Source: Actinokineospora pegani
GTDB taxonomy: Bacteria > Actinomycetota > Actinomycetes > Mycobacteriales > Pseudonocardiaceae
Length of the DNA: 44,351 nucleotides
NCBI RefSeq assembly: GCF_009745975.1
Contig: NZ_WHOL01000063.1
Location: 1 to 44,351, forward strand
Reading direction: 5' to 3'
Both the position numbers and the translations under genes were made by a program. Positions within the stretch are counted from its first letter, which is position 1; every line of letters begins with the position of its first letter. The notes beneath the pieces were generated by a model. That model worked only from the letters and a program-made list of their open reading frames with translations. It searched no databases and had not been told where the DNA came from. Shown in pieces: positions 1 through 7,525 of this stretch.

Positions 1-150
1 GGCCGCAGAACCGCCCGATCCGGCACCCCCCGGGCCGCAGAACCGCCCGATCCGGCACCCCCCGGGCCGCAGAACCGCCCGATCCGGCACCCCCCCGGGC
101 CGCACAACCACCCGATCCAGCACCCTCCGGGCCGCGGAACCACCCAAACC
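1..150. repeat. 32-bp tandem repeat, about 4.6 copies
   Basis: Units begin at 1, 33, 65, 98 and 130. The first two are identical, the third has one extra C, the fourth carries several substitutions and the fifth is partial. The unit core reads GAACCGCCCGATCCGGCACC, and in unit four ACAACCACCCGATCCAGCAC. The degenerate units lie nearest the gene, and the last runs straight into the rsmA promoter hexamer. The array may continue left of the window. The core resembles the right arm of the dispersed palindrome found at 19900 and 28277. There are no unique spacers, so this is not a CRISPR array. Confidence 0.9.
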
Positions 151-151
151 G

Positions 152-157
152 TAGGCT
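152..157 (+). promoter_or_regulatory. -10 hexamer of rsmA (TAGGCT), leaderless start
   Basis: TAGGCT lies 7 nt before the GTG start, which places the expected transcription start at or next to the start codon. No Shine-Dalgarno sequence is visible. Any -35 region would fall inside the last tandem-repeat unit. Confidence 0.6.
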
Positions 158-164
158 CCCCAGC

Positions 165-1013
165 GTGATCGTGGACGGAGTCGCCCTACTAGGCCCGGCA
201 GACGTGCGCCGCCTGGCGAACGACCTGGACGTGCGCCCGACGAAGAAGCTCGGCCAGAACTTCGTCCACGACCCCAACATCGTCCTGCGCATCGTCGGCG
301 CCGCGAACCTCGTCGACACCGACCACGTCCTGGAGGTCGGCCCCGGGCTGGGATCGCTCACCCTCGCCCTTCTCCCCGCCTGCGCGAGGGTCACCGCGGT
401 CGAGATCGACCCGGTCCTGGCCGCCCGCCTCCCGACCACGGTCGCCGAGCAGGCCCCGGACCTCGCGGGCAAGCTCACCGTGCTCCAGCGCGACGCCCTC
501 AGAGTGGCCGCGACCGAGCTGGGCGAGCCGACGGCGCTGGTGGCGAACCTGCCCTACAACGTCGCTGTGCCGGTGGTGCTGCACCTGCTGGCGGGCCTGC
601 CCTCGCTGCGCACGGTCATGGTGATGGTGCAGGCCGAGGTGGCCGACCGGATGGCGGCCGGGCCGGGGTCGCGGGTGTACGGGGTGCCCAGCGTGAAGGT
701 GGCCTGGTACGCCGAGGCCAAGCGGGTGGCGATGGTGCCGAGGTCGGTGTTCTGGCCAGTGCCCAACGTGGACTCGGCCCTGGTGCTGATGACCCGGCGG
801 CCGCAGCCCGAGGCGACGCGCGAGGACGTGTTCGCCGTCGTGGACGCGGCGTTCGCGCAGCGGCGCAAGACGCTGCGGGCGGCGCTGGCGGGGTGGGCCG
901 GGTCGCCGACGCGGGCGGCGGAGGTGCTCACCGCGGCCGGGGTCGACCCCGGGGCCCGGGGGGAGCAGCTCGCCGTGGGGGACTTCGTGCGGATCGCCCA
1001 GGCCGCGCTGTGA
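165..1013 (+). CDS. rsmA: 16S rRNA dimethyladenosine transferase RsmA/KsgA
   Basis: Dimethylates the two adjacent adenines in the 3'-terminal hairpin of 16S rRNA using S-adenosylmethionine, a late step in small-subunit assembly. The 282-residue protein has the family's usual length. The SAM-binding motif EVGPGLGS is at about residues 57-64 and the catalytic NLPYN motif at 128-132. The N-terminal KKLGQNF segment is typical of KsgA. GTG at 165 is chosen because it sits 7 nt after a TAGGCT hexamer, consistent with leaderless translation. The gene order (rsmA before ispE) is the conserved actinobacterial one, although here a MetN-like gene with its own leader is interposed. Confidence 0.97.
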   Translation: MIVDGVALLGPADVRRLANDLDVRPTKKLGQNFVHDPNIVLRIVGAANLVDTDHVLEVGPGLGSLTLALLPACARVTAVEIDPVLAARLPTTVAEQAPDLAGKLTVLQRDALRVAATELGEPTALVANLPYNVAVPVVLHLLAGLPSLRTVMVMVQAEVADRMAAGPGSRVYGVPSVKVAWYAEAKRVAMVPRSVFWPVPNVDSALVLMTRRPQPEATREDVFAVVDAAFAQRRKTLRAALAGWAGSPTRAAEVLTAAGVDPGARGEQLAVGDFVRIAQAAL

Positions 1014-1021
1014 CCTGAGCT

Positions 1022-1045
1022 ACACCGGCGTTGCTCCGCTGGTGT
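1022..1045 (+). terminator. Hairpin after rsmA
   Basis: A 9-bp stem (1022-1030 with 1037-1045, one G-T pair) encloses a 6-nt loop and begins 8 nt after the rsmA stop. There is no T-run, as is common for actinobacterial hairpin terminators. It separates rsmA from the riboswitch leader. Confidence 0.5.
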
Positions 1046-1123
1046 GATGTGCGGGACGGGCGGTCGGTTCTTGTCCCGGCAGGCTTGCTTCCGATCACCG
1101 CATCAGGTGTACTGCAAGAGCAT

Positions 1124-1209
1124 TCCATCCCGAGCGACTGAGAGACCTGGCTCGCTGAAGTCGCAGCAACCACCCCTCGTGGGCAGGTGCTACCGCCAGG
1201 AGCGATGGA
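1124..1209 (+). promoter_or_regulatory. SAM riboswitch aptamer (SAM-I/SAM-IV clan)
   Basis: The P1 helix pairs TCCATC (1124-1129) with GATGGA (1204-1209). P2 pairs GCGACT (1134-1139) with AGTCGC (1159-1164) and carries a kink-turn-like GAGAGA...GCTGAAG arrangement. A SAM-box-like GCAACC follows at 1165-1170, then a short P3 (CCAC with GTGG) and the GGTGCTA segment at 1187-1193. These match the S-box order recalled from the family. The exact class cannot be fixed by eye. A MetN-like gene downstream supports methionine/SAM control. The 3' strand of P1 overlaps the Shine-Dalgarno sequence (GGAGGA, 1207-1212) of a short ORF, which suggests that bound SAM blocks translation of that ORF. Confidence 0.85.
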
Positions 1210-1219
1210 GGAAAACAGG

Positions 1220-1303
1220 ATGCAGATCCTCACCACGCGCCGGGTCATCGACCAGTGTCGACGTACCTCCACCGGGTGTCGACGCGCGAACGCAACTCGC
1301 TGA
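1220..1303 (+). CDS. 27-residue Cys-containing leader peptide (uORF)
   Basis: ATG at 1220 follows GGAGGA (1207-1212) at a 7-nt spacing and ends in TGA at 1301. The peptide begins MQILTTRRVID, continues QCRRTSTGC, and contains two Cys residues, both encoded by TGT followed by CGA. It resembles, from memory, the short actinomycete leader peptides with an LTxRRHIDL..R..SA.CR pattern annotated ahead of sulfur-metabolism and ABC transport genes. Its Shine-Dalgarno sequence is partly sequestered by riboswitch helix P1. Inference: translation or stalling on this ORF, governed by SAM and perhaps by Cys supply, tunes expression of the MetN-like gene 121 nt downstream. It could also be a fortuitous ORF, but RBS, spacing and motif agree. 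Confidence 0.7.
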   Translation: MQILTTRRVIDQCRRTSTGCRRANATR

Positions 1304-1424
1304 ACCGTCCCCATTCAGTACGCCTTCGCACAATCCCCCGGCCCGCTCCTGCCACCGGTGTGTCCTCAGTAGACATCCGAACCGGTGTGGCGGGTCGCCG
1401 TCGCGCCCGTTGGAGATACCGAAC
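1304..1424 (+). other. Distal leader between uORF and metN-like gene
   Basis: No gene is seen. The 9-mer ACCGGTGTG occurs twice, at 1354 and 1381. A hairpin pairs GCCACCGGT (1351-1359) with 1381-1391, a 9-bp stem with a 2-nt bulge and a 21-nt loop. The metN-like Shine-Dalgarno GGAGA lies at 1412-1416. The hairpin could form part of an expression platform, or part of an attenuator if ribosomes on the uORF alter folding. Confidence 0.5.
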
Positions 1425-2432
1425 GTGATCACCGTAGAGAACCTGTCCAAGTCCTTCCAGGCCGACGGCGGCCCCGTGCACGCGCTGCGGGACGTCACCC
1501 TCGACGTGCCGACCGGCGCCATCACCGGCGTCATCGGCCCGACCGGGTCCGGCAAGTCCACCCTGGCCCGCCTCGTCGCCCTGCAGGAGCGCCCCGACTC
1601 CGGGGTCGTGCGGGTCGACGGCTTCAACGCCTCCACCCTGGACCCGCGCAGGCTGCGCGCCGCCCGCCGCCGCATCGGCGTGGTCAAGCACGACGAGCTC
1701 CTCGACGGTCGCACCGCCGCGGGCAACATCGCCCTGCCGCTCGAGCAGGCTGGCGTCGACGGCCCGCAGCGGCGGCAGAAGGTCGGCAGGCTGCTCGACC
1801 TCATCGGCCTGACCGACAAGGCCGCGCACTACCCCGACGCCCTGACCCCCGGCCAGCGCGCCCGGGTCGGCATCGCCCGCGCCCTGGTCGGCGACCCCGG
1901 CCTGCTGCTGGCCGACGAGCCCACCCGCGGCCTCGACGCCGACGCCGCCGCGGGTGTGCTGACCGTGCTCGACCGGGCCCGCGCCGAGCTGGGCGCGACC
2001 GTCCTGCTGGCCACCGACGACGCGAGCGTCGTGCGCCGGGTCGCCGACGACGTCGCCCTGCTCGAGGACGGCGCGCTCGCCGAGGCGGGCCACCTGCTGT
2101 CGCTGGCCCAGGACCCGACCAGCGCCGTGGCCCGGGCGCTGCTGCCCGCCATCGACGCCCCGGCCGCGGCCAAGGCCAGGCACGACCGGCTCGCCGAGGT
2201 CGTCCTGGTCGGCTTCGCCGCCGTCGGCGCGCTGCTGCCCGAGGCCACCGCGCGCACCGGGGCCAGCATCTCCGTCGTCGGCGGCGGGCTGACCCGCATC
2301 GGCGAGACCCCGGTCGCCCGGTTCCTGCTCGGTGTCTCCGGCGCCCGCTCCGAGGCCGCCCTCGGCTGGATCGCCGAGCGCGGCGGCAGCGTCGTGCGCG
2401 TGGGTCGCCAGCCGCTCGCCGCCTGCGCCTGA
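1425..2432 (+). CDS. MetN-like methionine-type ABC ATPase with NIL domain, orphan and motif-degenerate
   Basis: The 335-residue protein has an ABC ATPase domain (about 1-235) and a C-terminal NIL domain (about 258-335), the architecture of MetN, the ATPase of the D-methionine/methionine importer. Walker A GPTGSGKST (38-46) and Walker B LLLADEP followed by RGLD are intact. Other motifs depart from MetN: the region of the Q-loop reads IGVVKHDELL without Gln, the signature reads LTPGQ instead of LSGGQ, and the switch His is replaced by Asp (ATDDAS). No permease (MetI) or binding protein (MetQ) gene adjoins it. GTG at 1425 is chosen for GGAGA 8 nt upstream. The SAM riboswitch and Cys leader ORF indicate control by sulfur amino acid status. 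Whether it powers transport with a distant permease or has a regulatory role is open. Confidence 0.8.
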   Translation: MITVENLSKSFQADGGPVHALRDVTLDVPTGAITGVIGPTGSGKSTLARLVALQERPDSGVVRVDGFNASTLDPRRLRAARRRIGVVKHDELLDGRTAAGNIALPLEQAGVDGPQRRQKVGRLLDLIGLTDKAAHYPDALTPGQRARVGIARALVGDPGLLLADEPTRGLDADAAAGVLTVLDRARAELGATVLLATDDASVVRRVADDVALLEDGALAEAGHLLSLAQDPTSAVARALLPAIDAPAAAKARHDRLAEVVLVGFAAVGALLPEATARTGASISVVGGGLTRIGETPVARFLLGVSGARSEAALGWIAERGGSVVRVGRQPLAACA

Positions 2433-2440
2433 CCCCCGCC

Positions 2441-2477
2441 GCCGAGGGCCCGTCCCGGTCCGGGACGGGCCCTCGGC
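2441..2477 (+). terminator. Strong hairpin terminator after metN-like gene
   Basis: A perfect 17-bp GC-rich stem (2441-2457 with 2461-2477) encloses the 3-nt loop GTC, 8 nt past the stop codon. There is no T-run. Confidence 0.8.
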
Positions 2478-2542
2478 GCGTGCCGGGAGGCCCATACCGG
2501 GGCCGGGCGGACAGGCCGGGCGGGGCGCGTCAGGCGGGGCCG

Positions 2543-2548
2543 TAGGCT
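2543..2548 (+). promoter_or_regulatory. -10 hexamer of ispE (TAGGCT), leaderless start
   Basis: TAGGCT lies 6 nt before GTG 2555. There is no Shine-Dalgarno sequence and the hexamer follows a terminator, so ispE should begin a new transcription unit. Confidence 0.6.
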
Positions 2549-2554
2549 GGGAGC

Positions 2555-3514
2555 GTGCTCGCAGTCGTCCCGCCGCCGATAACCGTCCGCGTTCCCTCCA
2601 AGGTGAACCTGCACCTGGGCGTCGGGGACTTGAGGGACGACGGCTACCACGACCTGTCCACCGTCTTCCAGGCGCTCTCGCTGACCGACGACGTCACCGT
2701 CGCGGTCGCTGAGGACCCCGGGGTCGAGGTGCACGGCGAGGGCGCCGACTCGGTGCCCGCCACCCAGGACAACCTGGCCTGGCGCGCGGTGCGGGCGCTG
2801 GCCGAGCACGCGGGCCTCGACGCCGACGACCTCAAGGTCCGCGTGGTGATCAACAAGGGCATCCCGGTCGCGGGCGGCATGGCGGGCGGCAGCGCCGACG
2901 CCGCCGCCGCCCTGGTCGCCGCCGCCGCGCTGTGGCGGCTCGACATCGGCCGCGAGGAGTTGACCGCCGTCGCGGCCACCATCGGCAGCGACGTCCCGTT
3001 CGTGCTGCACGGTGGCACCGCGCTGGGCACCGGGCGCGGCGAGCGGCTGGTGCCCGTGCTGACCAGGCACACCTTCCACTGGGTGCTGGCCTTCGACCGC
3101 GGCGGGCTGTCCACCCCCGCCGTCTACGGCGAGCTCGACCGGCTGCGCGCCGAGGGCGACCCGCCCCGGCTCGGCGCGGTCGAGCCGCTGCTGGAGGCGC
3201 TGGCCTCCGGCGACCCCCGGCGGTTGGGCGGGTTGCTGGGCAACGACCTGCAGGCGGCCTCGGTGTCGCTGCGACCCGCGCTGCGCCGCACCCTGCGCGC
3301 GGGCGTGGAGGCCGGGGCGCTGGCCGGGATCGTGTCCGGCTCCGGGCCCACCACCGCGTTCCTGTGCGAGGACGCCGACGCCGCGCTGCGGGTGGCCGCG
3401 GAGCTGTCCGGCGCGGGCGTGTGCCGCACCGTGCGGGTCGCGCACGGCCCGGTCCCCGGGGCCAAGGTGGTCAGCGACGACACCGCCCCGCGCCCGACCA
3501 CCCCGCCCGACTGA
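2555..3514 (+). CDS. ispE: 4-diphosphocytidyl-2-C-methyl-D-erythritol kinase IspE
   Basis: ATP-dependent kinase of the MEP isoprenoid pathway that phosphorylates the 2-hydroxyl of CDP-methylerythritol. It is a GHMP kinase: the substrate-binding [11 protein letters not shown] segment is near residues 14-24, and the glycine-rich ATP loop with [14 protein letters not shown] is at about 107-120, including the catalytic Asp115. The C-terminal GSGPTTAF motif is present. The 319-residue length is normal. The start is GTG at 2555, 6 nt after a TAGGCT hexamer. The ABC-F gene follows after 19 nt with its own ribosome binding site, so the two are probably cotranscribed. Confidence 0.96.
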   Translation: MLAVVPPPITVRVPSKVNLHLGVGDLRDDGYHDLSTVFQALSLTDDVTVAVAEDPGVEVHGEGADSVPATQDNLAWRAVRALAEHAGLDADDLKVRVVINKGIPVAGGMAGGSADAAAALVAAAALWRLDIGREELTAVAATIGSDVPFVLHGGTALGTGRGERLVPVLTRHTFHWVLAFDRGGLSTPAVYGELDRLRAEGDPPRLGAVEPLLEALASGDPRRLGGLLGNDLQAASVSLRPALRRTLRAGVEAGALAGIVSGSGPTTAFLCEDADAALRVAAELSGAGVCRTVRVAHGPVPGAKVVSDDTAPRPTTPPD

Positions 3515-3533
3515 GCCAAGAAGACCGGAGAAC

Positions 3534-5309
3534 ATGGTCAACCTCGTCAACCTCGAGAACGTCAGCAAGAGCTTCGGCGTCAAGCCGCTGCTCGACTCGG
3601 TGTCCCTGGGCGTGAGCCAGGGCGACCGGATCGGCGTCGTCGGCCTCAACGGCGGTGGCAAGACCACGCTGCTGGAGGTCCTCGCCGGGCTGGAACCGCC
3701 GAACGAGGGCCGGGTCAGCCGCAACCGCGACCTGCGGATGGCCGTGGTCACCCAGCGCACCGAGCTGCCCAGGGGCACCACCGTGCGCAACGCCGTGCTC
3801 GACCCGCTGGGCATCACCGAGGACCACCAGTGGGCCGCCGACGCGCGCGCCCGCTCCATCCTGGTCGGCCTGGAGATCATCAACCTCGGCCTGGACAGCA
3901 CCGTCGACACCATGTCCGGCGGCGAGCGGCGGCGGGTCGCGCTGGCCGCCGCCCTGGTCCAGGAGCTGGACCTGGTGGTGCTCGACGAGCCGACCAACCA
4001 CCTCGACATCGAGGGCGTGCGCTGGCTGGCCGACCACCTGACCTCGCGCGGGTCGGCGCTGGTGGTCGTCACCCACGACCGCTGGTTCCTCGACACGGTG
4101 TGCACCACGACCTGGGAGGTCGTCGGCGGCCGGGTCGAGCAGTACGAGGGCGGCTACGCGGACTGGATCTTCGCCAGGGCCGAGCGCGCCCGGCTGGCCG
4201 ACACGCTGGAGGAGAAGCGGCGCAACCTGGCCCGCAAGGAGCTGGCCTGGCTGCGCCGCGGCGCCCCGGCCCGCACCTCCAAGCCCCGCTACCGGATCGA
4301 GGCCGCCGAGGCGCTGATCTCCGACGTGCCCTCCCCGCGCGACTCGGTGGAGCTGCTGGCCTTCGCCAAGCGCCGCCTGGGCCGCACGGTGCTGGAGCTG
4401 GAGGACGTGTCGGTCGCCGCGGGCGACAAGCCGATCCTGGACACCGAGACCTGGCGGATCGGCCCCGGCGACCGGGTCGGCCTGGTCGGGGTCAACGGGT
4501 CGGGCAAGACGACCGTGCTGCGGCTGCTGGCCGGGGAGACCGAGCCCAGCGCGGGCAAGCGCGTGCAGGGCCAGACCGTGCGGCTCGCGCACCTGAGCCA
4601 GGAGTTGGTCGAGCTGCCGCCGACCAAGCGGGTGCTGGAAGCGGTCGAGGAGGTCGCCGGGCGCGTGCAGTGGGGCAAGTACGAACTGTCGGCCGGGCAG
4701 CTCGCCGAGCGCTTCGGCTTCCCCGCGGCCAAGCAGTGGACCCCGATCGGCGATCTGTCCGGCGGTGAGCGCAGGCGGTTGCAGCTCGCCCGGCTGCTGA
4801 TGGCCGAGCCCAACGTCCTGCTGCTCGACGAGCCCACCAACGACCTGGACATCGACACCCTCCAGCAGCTCGAAGACCTCCTCGACTCCTGGCCGGGCAC
4901 CATCGTCGTGGTCTCCCACGACCGGTACCTCATCGAGCGCGTGTGCGACCGGGTCGTGGCGCTGTACGGCGATGGCAAGATCGCCGACCTCGTCGGCGGC
5001 ATCGAGGAGTACCTCACCGTCCGCGCCGCCGCGGGCTCCTCCCCCTCGGCCAAGGGGGCCAGGCCCGCCGCGGTCGAGACGAGCAAGGTCAGCGCCGCCG
5101 AGCGCAGGCTCGCGCAGAAGGAGCTGTCCCGGCTCGAGCGCCAGATCGCCGCGCTCGACGCCAAGGAGGCCAAGCTGCACACCGCCCTCGCCGAGGCCTC
5201 GACCGACAGCGGCAAGCTGCTGGAGCTGGACGCGGAACTGCGCAAGGTCGTCGCGGAGAAGGAAGACCTGGAGGGCCGCTGGCTCGAGGTCGCCGACGCC
5301 GCCGAGTAG
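3534..5309 (+). CDS. ABC-F family ATPase
   Basis: A 591-residue protein with two ABC nucleotide-binding domains and no membrane segment, the hallmark of ABC-F translation factors that act on the ribosome. Domain 1 has Walker A GLNGGGKTT (about 38-46), the signature MSGGERRR and LDEPTNHLD. Domain 2 has GVNGSGKTT, LSGGERRRLQLARLL and LDEPTNDLD. The inter-domain linker (about 215-260) is charged, and a C-terminal coiled coil (about 520-585) begins at AAERRLAQKELSRLE, as in Uup-type members. ATG at 3534 follows GGAGA closely. It lies directly behind ispE. Whether it is a housekeeping factor or gives antibiotic protection cannot be told from sequence. The location in a housekeeping block favours the former. 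Confidence 0.93.
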   Translation: MVNLVNLENVSKSFGVKPLLDSVSLGVSQGDRIGVVGLNGGGKTTLLEVLAGLEPPNEGRVSRNRDLRMAVVTQRTELPRGTTVRNAVLDPLGITEDHQWAADARARSILVGLEIINLGLDSTVDTMSGGERRRVALAAALVQELDLVVLDEPTNHLDIEGVRWLADHLTSRGSALVVVTHDRWFLDTVCTTTWEVVGGRVEQYEGGYADWIFARAERARLADTLEEKRRNLARKELAWLRRGAPARTSKPRYRIEAAEALISDVPSPRDSVELLAFAKRRLGRTVLELEDVSVAAGDKPILDTETWRIGPGDRVGLVGVNGSGKTTVLRLLAGETEPSAGKRVQGQTVRLAHLSQELVELPPTKRVLEAVEEVAGRVQWGKYELSAGQLAERFGFPAAKQWTPIGDLSGGERRRLQLARLLMAEPNVLLLDEPTNDLDIDTLQQLEDLLDSWPGTIVVVSHDRYLIERVCDRVVALYGDGKIADLVGGIEEYLTVRAAAGSSPSAKGARPAAVETSKVSAAERRLAQKELSRLERQIAALDAKEAKLHTALAEASTDSGKLLELDAELRKVVAEKEDLEGRWLEVADAAE

Positions 5310-5326
5310 GCGTGTGATCCACGTCC

Positions 5327-5332
5327 TAGGCT
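5327..5332 (+). promoter_or_regulatory. -10 hexamer of the acyl-AMP ligase gene (TAGGCT), leaderless start
   Basis: TAGGCT lies 6 nt before ATG 5339, in the 29-nt gap after the ABC-F stop. There is no Shine-Dalgarno sequence. Confidence 0.55.
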
Positions 5333-5338
5333 AGCCGC

Positions 5339-6997
5339 ATGAGCCGGTTCGTCGACCTGATGTTGGAGACCGCCCGCACCAGGGGCGGGCACCGCGGGAT
5401 CACCACGGGCGAGCCCGCGCAGCCGGTGCGGACCACCTGGGGGCAGGTGCACGAGCGGGCGCTGAGGATGGCTGGCGCGTTGGTCGCCGCGGGTCTGCGG
5501 CGCGGGTCGGCGGTCGCGGTGCTGGCCGCCGAGCCCATCACCATCGCCCCCGCCGTGCAGGCGGTGTGGCTCGCGGGCGGCAGCGTCACCATGCTGCACC
5601 AGCCGACTCCGCGCACGGACCTGGGCGAGTGGGCCGAGGACACGGTCAAGGTGCTGGCGATGATCGGCTCCGAGCTGGTGCTGCTCGGCGCCCCGTTCGA
5701 CCAGCTCGCCCCGGTGCTCGACGAGCGCGGCATCCGGCACCTGGCGCTGACCGACCTGGCCGACGGCGAACCGCTGGCCGAGGTCGTCGAGGTCGGCGAG
5801 GACCAGCCCGCGCTGCTGCAGCTCACCAGCGGCTCCACCGCCGAACCCAAGGCCGTGCGCATCCAGCACGGCAACCTCTACGCCAACCTGACCTCGATGG
5901 CCGCCGCGTCCGCACTGGACACCGAGAACGACATCATGGTGTCGTGGCTGCCGCTGTTCCACGACATGGGGATGGTCGGCTTCCTGACCGTGCCGATGGC
6001 CGTTGGCATGGAGCTGGTCAAGGTCACCCCGGTCGAGTTCCTCAGAGGCCCGCTGGTGTGGGCCGAGCTGATCTCCCGCCACCGCGGCACGATCACCGCG
6101 GCGCCGAACTTCGCCTACGCCCTGCTCGGCCGCCGTCTGTCCCAAGAGGACGACGCGGGCAAGTACGACCTGTCCTCGCTGCGGCTGGCACTCAACGGCG
6201 CCGAGCCCATCGATGAGAAGGCGGTCGAGGCGTTCCAGACCGCGGGCGCCCGGTTCGGGATGCGCCCGGAGTGCGTCTTCCCGGCCTACGGCATGGCGGA
6301 GACGACACTCGCGGTGTCGTTCCCCCCGCTGCTGTCCGGCCTGCGCCTGGACGTCGTGGACGCCGACGAGCTCGAATCCGGCCAGCGCGCCGTCCCCGCC
6401 GCCGAGGGCCGGTCGTTCGCCCTGCTGGGCAAGCCGCTGGCGGGCATCGAGGCCAGGATCGTGTCCCAGTCGGACGGTTCCACCCGCGGCGAGCGCGAGG
6501 TCGGCGAGATCCAACTCCGCGGCGAGGCCGTCACCCCCGGCTACCTCACCGTCGACGGCCCGGTCTCCACCCTCGACCCCGAGGGCTGGCTCGCCACCGG
6601 CGACATCGGCTACACCGTCGACGGCGAACTCGTCATCTGCGGCCGGGCCAAGGACGTCATCATCCTCGCGGGCCGCAACATCTACCCCACCGACATCGAA
6701 CGAGCCGCCGCCACCGTCCCCGGCGTCCGCGCGGGCAACGCCGTCGCCGTCCGCCTGGCGGCGGGCACCCGCCGCGAGCGCTTCGCCGTCGTGGTGGAGT
6801 CCAAGCACGCGGGCGAGGACGACCAGGACAAGCGCATCCGCAAGGACGTGGCCGCCCGCGTCTTCGAGGCCGTCAACGCCCGCCCGTCGTCGGTCGTGGT
6901 GCTGCCCCCGGGCACCCTGCCCAAGACCCCATCGGGCAAGCTCCGCCGGGCGGCGGCGGGCGAGCAACTGGCCGCCCGCATCCGCGAGAACGCCTAG
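5339..6997 (+). CDS. Fatty-acyl-AMP ligase (FAAL/FadD family)
   Basis: A 552-residue adenylate-forming enzyme expected to activate fatty acids as acyl-adenylates. The AMP-binding loop [10 protein letters not shown] lies at about 162-171. Further family motifs are [11 protein letters not shown], the adenine-site [18 protein letters not shown] and the hinge [19 protein letters not shown], with the catalytic Lys region [10 protein letters not shown] near the C terminus. The AYGMAE..TLAVS and [10 protein letters not shown] forms are typical of FAALs (acyl-AMP, delivered to carrier proteins) rather than acyl-CoA ligases. It occupies the place of mycobacterial pks16 in the conserved block. No polyketide synthase or carrier protein is adjacent, so its acceptor is unknown. 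Its stop overlaps the stop of the convergent DivIVA-repeat gene within the palindrome CTAG. Confidence 0.88.
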   Translation: MSRFVDLMLETARTRGGHRGITTGEPAQPVRTTWGQVHERALRMAGALVAAGLRRGSAVAVLAAEPITIAPAVQAVWLAGGSVTMLHQPTPRTDLGEWAEDTVKVLAMIGSELVLLGAPFDQLAPVLDERGIRHLALTDLADGEPLAEVVEVGEDQPALLQLTSGSTAEPKAVRIQHGNLYANLTSMAAASALDTENDIMVSWLPLFHDMGMVGFLTVPMAVGMELVKVTPVEFLRGPLVWAELISRHRGTITAAPNFAYALLGRRLSQEDDAGKYDLSSLRLALNGAEPIDEKAVEAFQTAGARFGMRPECVFPAYGMAETTLAVSFPPLLSGLRLDVVDADELESGQRAVPAAEGRSFALLGKPLAGIEARIVSQSDGSTRGEREVGEIQLRGEAVTPGYLTVDGPVSTLDPEGWLATGDIGYTVDGELVICGRAKDVIILAGRNIYPTDIERAAATVPGVRAGNAVAVRLAAGTRRERFAVVVESKHAGEDDQDKRIRKDVAARVFEAVNARPSSVVVLPPGTLPKTPSGKLRRAAAGEQLAARIRENA

Positions 6998-7521
6998 CGC
7001 CTGCGGCGGGTCAGTTCGGCGGCGATGGCGTCGAGGAAGGCGTCGACTTCTGACTCCCGGTAGCCGGGGCCCAGGCGGGGGGAGGCGCCGAACTTGGTGT
7101 CCCGGACCTCCTGGGCGGTCAGGGGGTGGGCGTTGTTGAGGGCTTGTTCGACTTTGAGGAGGAAGGCGTCCACCTCGGTGGCGTCGTAGCCGCGGCGGCC
7201 GAAGGGCGTTGAGGGGAAGCGGACGGTGCGGATGTGCTGGGCGGTGAGGGGGGAGTCGGCGGTGTTCGTGGGGGCGCTGGCGCCCAGGTGGGCTATGACG
7301 CGGTCCAGGAAGGCGTCCACCTCGTCCTCGCTGTAGCCGCGGCGGCCGATGGCGGGCTTGCCGAAGGCGATCTCCTCCACTTCGGAGGGAGCCATCGGGG
7401 TGCGGCCCTCCAGGTGGGCTATGACGCGGTCCAGGAAGGCGTTCACTTCGTCCTCGCTGTAGCCGCGGCGGCCGATGGCGGGCTTGCCGAAGTGGACGGC
7501 GCGCACCTCTTCGGGGGTCAC
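6994..7521 (-). CDS. Short protein of four DivIVA-type repeats
   Basis: A 175-residue protein made almost entirely of four units of about 42 residues carrying the RRGYxExxVDxFLD pattern of the DivIVA-domain repeat: about 1-40, 41-85, 86-130 and 131-170. Units 1 and 2 share the identical core [16 protein letters not shown] and nearly identical DNA. The fourth is the most divergent ([14 protein letters not shown]). Authentic DivIVA proteins carry one such motif ahead of long coiled coils. This protein has no coiled-coil tail. GTG at 7521 starts 4 nt after the stop of the upstream repeat protein, so the two should be translationally coupled. Function is unknown; a scaffold or polar/septal membrane-curvature role is only an inference. 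Confidence 0.85.
   Translation of the reverse strand: MTPEEVRAVHFGKPAIGRRGYSEDEVNAFLDRVIAHLEGRTPMAPSEVEEIAFGKPAIGRRGYSEDEVDAFLDRVIAHLGASAPTNTADSPLTAQHIRTVRFPSTPFGRRGYDATEVDAFLLKVEQALNNAHPLTAQEVRDTKFGASPRLGPGYRESEVDAFLDAIAAELTRRRR
7284..7492 (-). repeat. 83-bp direct repeat inside the DivIVA-repeat gene
   Basis: Segments 7284-7366 and 7410-7492 match except for two positions. The offset is 126 bp, exactly 42 codons, so the reading frame is kept. This is a recent in-frame unit duplication, or one kept homogeneous by gene conversion. Confidence 0.9.
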
Positions 7522-7525
7522 CCGG

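Noticed and set aside
1-150. The 32-bp repeats as a CRISPR array
   Set aside because: Units abut directly with no unique spacers and no cas genes.
1829-4108. A 759-residue minus-strand open frame across metN-like, ispE and ABC-F genes
   Set aside because: Low-complexity Arg/Gly/Ser composition typical of the opposite strand of GC-rich genes, no domain and no ribosome binding site; the plus-strand genes are unmistakable.
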